Positions 56,962 through 64,000 of a DNA stretch of 64,000 nt are shown here, one piece after another. Source of the stretch: Platanthera guangdongensis (taxonomy: Eukaryota > Streptophyta > Magnoliopsida > Asparagales > Orchidaceae). Position numbers and translations under genes: made by a program. Location of the stretch: contig CM077149.1 in NCBI GenBank assembly GCA_039583875.1, positions 20,969,194-21,033,193 on the forward strand, read 5' to 3'. The notes under the pieces were generated by a model. The model made no database searches, was not told the DNA's origin, and saw nothing but the letters and a program-made list of their open reading frames with translations. Numbering within the stretch: the stretch's first letter is position 1; each line of letters begins with the position of its first letter.

Positions 56962-59027
56962 ATGGCACAAAATAAAGTGTACTCAAGCACCAGACATCCA
57001 ATGTGCAATCTTAATAAGTTTGCACTTTGGAAGGCAAGGATTAGGCTGTATATGAATTCAATTGATGAAGATATCTATAATTCTATCTTAACAGGTCCCC
57101 ATACACCAACTACAACAACAAGCACAAGTGTAGTTCTACCACCTGAGTGGACTGATGCTCAGAAGAAGCTGAAAATTACAGATGCCAAAGCCATGAACAT
57201 TTTGGCACAAACAATGTTTGATGATATATTCAAGAAAGTTGTTGAATGTTCTTCAGCCAAGGATATCTGGGATTCCTTAAATGCTATGGTTGGTGGTTCA
57301 ACAGATGAAAGAAAGGATAGAAGGTCCCACTTGATTTCTCAATATGAGAATTTCAAGAAGGTTGAATCTGATTCAGTTACTGAAATGTACAACAAACTCA
57401 GCCACATCATCAATGAGCTGAAGACTCTAGACAAGGACATCCCATTAACAGAGATCAATGGCAAGATCCGTATATGCTTCCCTAGCACATGAGACTCTAG
57501 GATCTGGCCAATCAAGGAGGCCAGATGCCTAAATGAGATTTCTACTGAGTCATTATTAGGCAAGCTCAAGTCTTATGAGCAGCTTATCAAAACCAGGGAG
57601 GCAGTTAAACAAAAGACATCTATGTTAGGAAGGAAGGAGCAAAACATTACCTTCAAGGGATTCGTGGAATCAGAGGCACAACCAGACAATGAAGACCTAC
57701 TGAGTCTTCTGGCAAAAAGATTCTACAAAATGGCTAAGAAGGACTTCAGGAGAAGGTCAACCAAAAATGAAGACAAGCCAAGGTATGACAAGACTCCTAT
57801 TAAGGAAATTTTTTGTTATGGATGCACGAAGCCATGACACATTAAGCCAGAATGTCCAGAGGCTCAAAAGAAGGACAAGAGAAAGGAGGATGAATCTAAG
57901 AAGAACTCTAGCAAACCCTCCTCCAACAAATTTAAGAAGAAGAATGAGAAAGGATTTATGGCTGATACTTGGAGTGACTCAGAAGAAGAAATTTCATCCA
58001 GTTCTATTGAGGATAAAGAAGAGGCAAAAGCCAGAGTGATCTGCTTGATGACAATCAATGGCTCTTGCAGCAACTCAGAAACTATTGATTCAAAAGTAGA
58101 AAACTCAAGATCTGAATCAGAAGAGGACCAGGTAATAACATCTTTTGATTTTAATTCTGACCATATTAAAATTGAATTCAAACTTCTATGCAATGACTTA
58201 ATTAAATCAGAGAAGGAAATCAAACTTCTTAGAGAAAAAAAAAATTGAATATGACAATCTGTTTTCTGAAAATATCAAACTGAAAGATGAATTAGACTTA
58301 GCTTATGAACAAATTATTTCATTAAAAACTAAATTAAATGAGACTAAAGAATTTGAAGAATCCCTTAATGGGAGAAGCATCAAATTGATGGACATCACAA
58401 GCACAGTGAATGCCAGACTTAATGACAAACTGGGCTTATGAGCTTCATCAAGTCAGCCTCCTCTTCTTAAGAAAAATATTTTTTCCACCCCCATTAAATT
58501 TGTTTCTGCTCAAGAAAAAGGAAAATAAGTTTTACAACTTACAAATAAAGATACTGAAATCTTGGCAAACAATAAATCAAAGAAAAAGAAAAATCTTAAT
58601 AAAAATAATGTTCAACATTTTTCGTCAAACCAAGATCGACGAAATGTATGCAGTTCGTCGAACTCAGATTGACGAACTATGAACACAAAATTTAGATATA
58701 ACTATTCTTCTAACAACGATCGATGAAATAAATATGGTTCGTCAAACCGCGATCAATGAAATTGGGGTGGAGAAAATGAATACTTTAATTCTTTGAGTAG
58801 AGTTCGACAAACTAATCACTATTCGTCGAACGCAGATCAACAAACTTACTGCAATTCGTCGAACCCAGTTTTCTATAATAGAAACTTAAATTCATTTTAG
58901 AATTTCAAGAAACCTAAAACCTTTAATAATCCATTTACTCAATGGATAATTCCACCTAGAAGATTTAGACAACCTAGAATTTTCTTTCATTTTCAGTTAT
59001 AAATTTGAGAGGAATCAAGGACCCAAG
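56962..59027 (+). pseudogene. gag: Copy F gag, multiply disrupted
   Basis: ATG 56962 (MAQNKVYSS). The capsid is intact in outline (LYMNSIDEDIYNS, DAKAMNILAQTMFDD, TDERKDRRS, EMYNKLS). TGA at 57490 replaces Trp. The CCHC region (CYGCTKP-stop-HIKPEC, 57814-57857) has TGA for its Gly. An extra A in the run near 58236-58245 shifts the frame. Further TGA (58439) and TAA codons follow. The C-terminal SSNxxRR-type hairpin region (58620-58860) is present but worn. The conserved end (WIIPPRR, GPKVTWVKN) leads to the gag-pol junction. Confidence 0.8.
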
Positions 59028-59066
59028 GTTACCTGGGTCAAGAACATCTAATCTATTTTCATGCAG
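59028..59066 (+). other. Candidate mini-intron at the gag-pol junction (copy F)
   Basis: CCCAAG/GTTACC and CTATTTTCATGCAG/GTG, 39 nt apart. Here gag and pol are in the same frame, separated by TAA inside this segment. Removal again joins codon boundaries exactly (59027 to 59067). Confidence 0.35.
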
Positions 59067-59723
59067 GTGATGAACTATGCTACAACAGAGCAATAATGGT
59101 ACTTGGATAGTGGGTGTTCAAAACATATGACAGGCAGTAAACGAAATCTAACTTATTACAAGTCAAAGCTTTTACCAAAGGTGAACTTTGGAGACTCCAA
59201 CTGTGGCCAAAAAAAGGATATAGGAATGTCAAAGTTGGAGCTGTCGCCTTCAAGAAGGTTGAATTTAAGTGGTCTCAAGTATAACCTGATATCCATAAGC
59301 CAATTTTGTGATGAATGTTATCAGATATCATTTAATCAATCTTGTTGTACTATTACTTCTAACAAAAACAAAATTGTTTTTAAATGAATTAGAAAAGGTA
59401 ATATTTATGTAGTAAATTTTAAGTCTGCCATTTCAGAAATTTGTTTATTTAATCAGATTAGTAATACTAATGACTTATGACATAAAAGACTAGGACATGT
59501 AAATTTAAGAAATATTGCTAAACTATCTATGGACAACCTTGTTAAAGGATGTCCTTCTGGCCCATACAAGAAAGAAAGTCTCTGGAGGGCTTGTCAATTA
59601 TGCAAGCAAACTAAAAATAGTTTTAAATCAATTAATAAGAGTGATTTGCCCAGAATTTTGTATTTTCTACACATGGATCTTTTTGGAGCCATTATTGTAC
59701 AATGTTTGGGAGGGAAATCTTAC

Positions 59724-59732
59724 ACTCTAGTT
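59724..59732. repeat. TSD ACTCTAGTT of the 746-bp insertion
   Basis: Identical to 60479-60487. Pol sequence is collinear with copies B and C once one copy and the insert are disregarded. Confidence 0.85.
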
Positions 59733-60478
59733 TTTTATTTGATGTATTAGTTAATGTATGTTTCTGCTAGAGAGAAGGAGATTTTTGGAATTTCAGCTGC
59801 TTCGTGTGTGAGATTATAGTGATTAAGGTTTTTTTCCTTGACTGTTGATTCCGTTGGAGCCACCTAGAAGGAGAGATTAGGAAGTGTTAGTTTACTAAAC
59901 CCATGAACAGTGGAAGTGACTTGTTTGCTTTGATATTTCGTGAAGCCACTTGTGTGTGAGAGAGTGAAATTTAGGTTGTTAGGTTTGTGGCAAGTCTAGA
60001 GTGAGTAATTTCGTGGAACCACTTTTGTGTTAGAGTGAGCAAAGTTTCTCCTTGGTGCCCGTATGCGATAACGGTTGACCTCAGAGCGGGAGATCAAATG
60101 TGATGAGGAAATACTCGCGTGATCGCCGTCGATTTCAAATACGGAAAGACGGTTCTTTTCGTGGGTAACTTGTTTCTAACTCTTCCTTTGTGAGTGTCTA
60201 CATTTTCTCTTAGGTTAACTAGAATCATTGTTGGAATTTACCAGAGTTTTGTCAGTGAATGCTACGTCGAAACTCCAAATAGAAACGTATTTGGAGTTCA
60301 CGATTTCCATTTTGCTACAACAAGGGGAACATAACGAAAGTTACGAACTTCCTTTCCGAATTTAGAATTGAACAAGTAGTTCCAGAAAATTCATTTTTTA
60401 AACAAATAATTTTTTTTGTGTTTTCCAAAACTCAAAGTTGTTTAATTTCAAAGTCTACGCAATGCTCACTCGAATTAA
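59733..60478. mobile_element. 746-bp insertion in copy F integrase with 9-bp TSD
   Basis: Foreign sequence flanked by ACTCTAGTT at 59724-59732 and 60479-60487. The integrase reading resumes directly after it. There is no long ORF. The ends show no clear terminal inverted repeat. The left end is T-rich (TTTTTTATTTG), which on the minus strand reads as CAAATAAAAAA, like a polyadenylation signal plus short tail. Candidates are a retroposed transcript or SINE-like copy on the minus strand, or a non-autonomous MULE, whose TSDs are about 9 bp. Confidence 0.65.
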
Positions 60479-62981
60479 ACTCTAGTTATTGTAGATGACT
60501 TCTTTAGATTCACTTGGATGTTCTTTCTAAGAAACAGGTCAGATAACTTTAAAGTTCTTACAGACTTTCTTAGGAGCATAAAGATTGAGTACTCTACTCC
60601 AGTTGTATTGAACAGAAGTGATCATGGTACTGAGTTTGAATCTTTTCTTATGCAAGAATTTTGTGAGATGGAAGGTATCATGCATTACTTCTCTGCTCCT
60701 AGAACTCCTCAACAAAATTGGATAGCAGAACAAATAGAACCCTTATTGAAGTCGCAGGGACATTGCTTGCAGATGCTTACTTGCCCCTATCCTTTTAGGC
60801 AGAGGCTGTAAGCACAACAAATTATGTTCTGAATAGAAGTTTAATACATAAACTTAAGTATAATACTCCTTATGAATTGCTTAAAGGGAAGCAACCTAAA
60901 ATAAATTATTTTAGAGTATTTGGTTGTAGATGTAATATTTACAATAATGACAACAAACATCTTAGAAAGTTTGAAGGCAATGCTATAGAGGGAATTTTTC
61001 TTGGATATTCCCAAGTTAGCAAGATTTATAGGGTATTTAACAAATCAACTTTAAAAATGGAAGGGTTAGTACATGTAAATTTTGATGAAGCTAATATGTG
61101 TTACAAGGAGAAGGATTCTTCTACCAGAGATGCATTGCAGATACCCTTTTTGTGTGAGAAATTGGATGACTTAAACCTCACCCAATAGGTTACATTGCAT
61201 CCCCCTCTCAGACTGATGAAGAGAGTGAAGAAGAAATTGTTGGAACAGTTGAACCAACAACATCAAACATAATTCCACAAGAGGAATTAATTCCCCAAGC
61301 TATTGATGAACTAACTCCTCCTACTGATTTTGTCACACTTAGACATCATCCTATATCTCAAGTGATTGTAGACATATCAGTTGGTGTGAAAATAAGGAAT
61401 CAAATCAACCAAGATTTGATGCATGCTTGCTTCATATCTCAGATTGAACCTCAATCCATAAAAGATGCAGTGCAATATCCCCACTGGATTATTGCAATGC
61501 AAGAGGTGCTCAATCAATTTTAGAGATACAGAGTTTGGGATTTAGTTCCAAGACCCAAAGACTACCCAGTAATTGTAACTAAATGAGTCTATAGGAATAA
61601 GTTGGATGCTCAAGGATCAATTGTAAGGAACAAAGCAAGATTGGTAGCTCAAGGCTATTCACAAGAGGAAGGAATTGATTATGACCATACCTTTATTCAT
61701 GTTGCAAGGCTAGATGCTATCAGAATATTTCTTACACATGCAGCATACAAGAAAATCAAAGTCTACCAAATGGATGTCCAAAATGCTTTTCTTAATGCTG
61801 AACTCAAAGAGGAAGTCTATATAGCGCAACCACTAGGTTTTATCTCTCCAACTCATCCCTCTTTTGTATTTAAGTTGCATAAAGCTCTCTATGGTTTAAA
61901 GCAAGCTCCAAGAGCTTGGTATGAGACCCTAGCTAGCTTTCTTTTAGAAAATAAGTTCATTAGGTGCATTGTAGATAGGACTTTGTTTACTATGCATCAT
62001 AAAAACAAAATTTTGATAGTACAAATATATGTAGATGACATTATTTTTGGCTCTACTGATTCCAAACTATGCAAAAGGTTTTTTGACTTGATGTATTCCA
62101 AGTTTAAAATGAGTAGCATGGGTAAGCTTTCCTACTTCCTTGGTCTTCAAGTGAAGCAATCCCCTGATGGAATTTTCATCTCCCAATCTAAATATGCTAA
62201 GGAGCTAATTAAGAGATTTGGGATATCTTATGGCTGAGCTATGAAAACACCCATGACATCCAATGCTGTGATTGACTCTAAAGAACAGGGAAAGCCAGTT
62301 GATCAGAATACATATAGGGCTATTGCTGGGCCCTTGTTATATCTCACAGCTAGTAGGCTAGATATAATATTTGCTAGATGTCTTTGTGGTAAGTTCCAGA
62401 TGAACTCTAAAGAATCTCATCTAATTTTACTAAAAACGATTTTGAGATATTTAAAGGGTTGTCCAAATCTAGGACTCTGGTATCCAACTGAGTCAGAATT
62501 TGAATTAACTGGATTCTCAGATGCTGACTTTACTGGAAGTAGAGTTGATAGAAAGAGCGTATCAGGAACATGCCAGTTCCTTAGTGATAGGCTTGTGTCT
62601 TGGTTTTGTAATAAACAAACATTTGTGTCAACTTCAACTGCTAAAGCTGAATATATAGCAGCTGGTAGTTGTTGTTCATAAATTTTGTGGATTCAAAAGC
62701 AACTCCTGGATTTGGGTCTCAATCTAAATAATTAAACAATATTTTGTGATAGTACCAGTACAATTTCCATTGCACAAAATCCAGTGAATCATAGTAGGAC
62801 CAAGCATATAGAAATTAGACATCATTTCATTAGAGATTATGTGGACAAAAATAAAATTAACCTTGTCTTTATCTCTACTGATTTATAAAGAGCATACTTC
62901 TCCACTAAGCCTTTAGATGAGAAGAAACATTTGCTTTTCCTAAATCAACTAGGCATGATAAATGGGGAAGGCTTAATTTAA

Positions 62982-63368
62982 TTTTTTGTTCTGAGTTCAA
63001 CGATTAGGACAAAGTTTGTCGAACGGAGATTGACGATCTGTGAAGTCTTCATGAAGAGTTCGTCGAACTGATATCGACGAATTTTTCTTTGTGAGACTAT
63101 TCGTCGAATGGAGATCGACGATTTTGTTTTAGAAAATATTTCATCGAACGGAGATCGACGATATGTTTTCTCTCCTTCCAACTTAGATCGACGATCCTAT
63201 TTTATATTTTGAGAATTTCATCGAACAGAGTTCGAAGTTTGTGTTTCTCGTTGGACAGAGTTCGACTTTTCGTCTTCTGAAATCTTATATCTAAGTATTC
63301 ATCGAACTCAATCCCATGCTTTCTTATTCCCTCGCACTTGATCTTCATCTTGTTTTTCAAGGAAAACA
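62982..63368 (+). promoter_or_regulatory. Copy F pol-ORF3 spacer with hairpins
   Basis: TCGTCGAA...TCGACGA hairpins, partly decayed, lie between 63000 and 63195 (for example with loops CTGATA-like and ACGGAGA). TTATATCTAAG near 63283 matches TTATATCTAGG in copy B before ORF3. Confidence 0.5.
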
Positions 63369-63605
63369 ATGACGATTTTGGATGCGGTGCTCTCCAACAT
63401 GAAGTTTGATGCCGGATTTGATATAGACATAGATTCATTCGCTCACTCCGATCAAATCTTTCCTGATATTCTGAAATTATTTGAGGAGTAGTAGTTAAGG
63501 AAGTTTATGACGATTCACATCAAGCTTCCAATGATAGAAATTAAAGAATGGGTTTATACATCCTCCTCACTAGATGCAATAACCTTCATCGACATAATAT
63601 CTAGA
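63369..63605 (+). pseudogene. Copy F third ORF, N-terminal fragment
   Basis: ATG 63369 (MTILDAVLSNMKFDAGFDIDIDSF) matches the ORF3 start of B and C. Two consecutive TAG codons (63489-63494) interrupt it. EIKEWVYTSSS is still recognisable, after which similarity stops near 63605 at the gypsy junction. The frame runs on without a stop into gypsy L to 63758. Confidence 0.75.
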
Positions 63606-63758
63606 GAACATGATGGAGACGATGGCCTCAAACATGTGGAAGATGATGACGACTTTCTCGCGGAGGATCCTTCTCCGTCTCTAATAAAAGACTTGCATCG
63701 CCATGGTGATCGTGTGGAGTGTCGCTATAATCTCCGTCCACGGCGCAAGACCACCTAA
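63606..63758 (+). pseudogene. Gypsy L integrase C-terminal tail
   Basis: About 50 residues resembling the C-terminus of gypsy K: DGDD, then FLAEDPSPSLIKDLHRHGDRVECRYNLRP, against LTEDLSPSPFKDLRRRGDHVERRYNHRP in K. TAA at 63756-63758. The rest of that element's pol is missing, so L is a 5'-truncated copy joined to copy F. Confidence 0.7.
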
Positions 63759-64000
63759 TATTATTTCGTTGAATAATTTTAGCATTATTTGAATTTAATA
63801 TGTTATTTATTTTGAGCAATTTATCATTCCATTTTGGGTTTGAAACATTAGAGTTTATTTTTAATATTGGGCTGCATGTAGCCAAAGTATGTTGTAAGCC
63901 TATATATAGGCATGTAATGTTTTCATTTGTAGTTAGTTGAATGAATGAGAAATTGAGAAACCCTAATTCCTCCTCCTCCTCTTAAGGTTCGGCCAGCCCT
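63759..64000 (+). repeat. Gypsy L 3' noncoding and start of LTR
   Basis: Collinear with the K LTR: GCTGCATGTAGCC, GTAAGCCTATATATAGG (TATA box 63901-63908) and CCCTAATTCCTCC, ending GGCCAGCC at the window edge. Confidence 0.65.

Larger units (their letters stand above)
59067..62981 (+). pseudogene. pol: Copy F pol, split by an insertion and multiply disrupted
   Basis: Protease WYLDSGCSKHMTG is preceded by TAA for Gln. Stops include 59385 and the Trp of WHKRLGH near 59476. Integrase core begins HMDLFGA, is split at 59733-60478, and resumes with DDFFRFTWMFFL and SDHGTEFES. The Glu motif is lost to a frameshift at PQQNWIAEQ. RT motifs [41 protein letters not shown] and YVDDIIFGS are intact over 61602-62237. 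RNase H has DADFTGS, STAKAEYIAAGS and KHIEIRHHFIRD. TAA at 62979-62981 ends it. Frame changes and stops are numerous, so it is older than B or C. Confidence 0.85.
55171..63605 (+). mobile_element. Copy F: Sirevirus-like copia, decayed and 3'-truncated
   Basis: 5' LTR 55171-56866, decayed primer site, gag, pol (split by a 746-bp insertion), spacer and the first about 79 codons of ORF3. It then ends at the join to gypsy L, so there is no 3' LTR. Closest to B and C by gag, pol and ORF3. Confidence 0.85.

Overview
The window is plant nuclear DNA made almost entirely of LTR retrotransposons nested inside one another. No convincing host gene, rRNA or tRNA is visible. A flowering plant is indicated by long Sirevirus-like Ty1/copia elements (LTRs of about 1.5-2.3 kb, initiator-tRNA-Met primer sites, a third ORF after pol), a Tnt1-like copia and chromodomain Ty3/gypsy fragments. 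The species cannot be named from this sequence. Almost every coding region carries in-frame stops or frameshifts, many explicable as C-to-T or G-to-A changes, as expected in methylated repeats.

Layout (letters are mine). Copy B (1007-13329, complete, TSD AGCTT) sits in the third ORF of copy A (1-1006 and 13330-16204, 5' part outside the window). A sits in the leader of copy C (16205-35044, 5' LTR outside). C's third ORF is also split by copy D (23140-31505, complete, TSD GCTAC), a non-Sirevirus copia. C sits in the RNase H region of copy E (35045-38541). A 395-bp unidentified stretch follows, then the decayed copy G (38937-46301). Next comes a GC-rich unclassified block (46302-49177) with TATA boxes and a spliced-looking proline-rich gene remnant. 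On the minus strand lie a copia RT scrap J (49178-49446), copia fragment H (49447-51964) and gypsy fragment K (51965-55170). Sirevirus-like copy F (55171 to about 63605) is inserted in K. It carries a 746-bp foreign insertion and ends abruptly against a plus-strand gypsy tail L (to 64000).

How the parts work together: in the Sirevirus-like copies the order is LTR, primer site, gag (capsid and CCHC nucleocapsid), pol (protease, integrase, RT, RNase H), a repeat-rich spacer, a third ORF of unknown function, a G-rich polypurine tract, LTR. The most striking signal is a short inverted repeat, two arms of 7-11 bp around a loop of exactly 7 nt. It recurs in LTRs, in the pol-ORF3 spacer and inside gag coding sequence, in several families and in the unrelated copy D, with different arm sequences but the same geometry. 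Two further signals are a phase-conserved splice-site-like junction between gag and pol, and a TATA-like box and/or splice acceptor before the third ORF.
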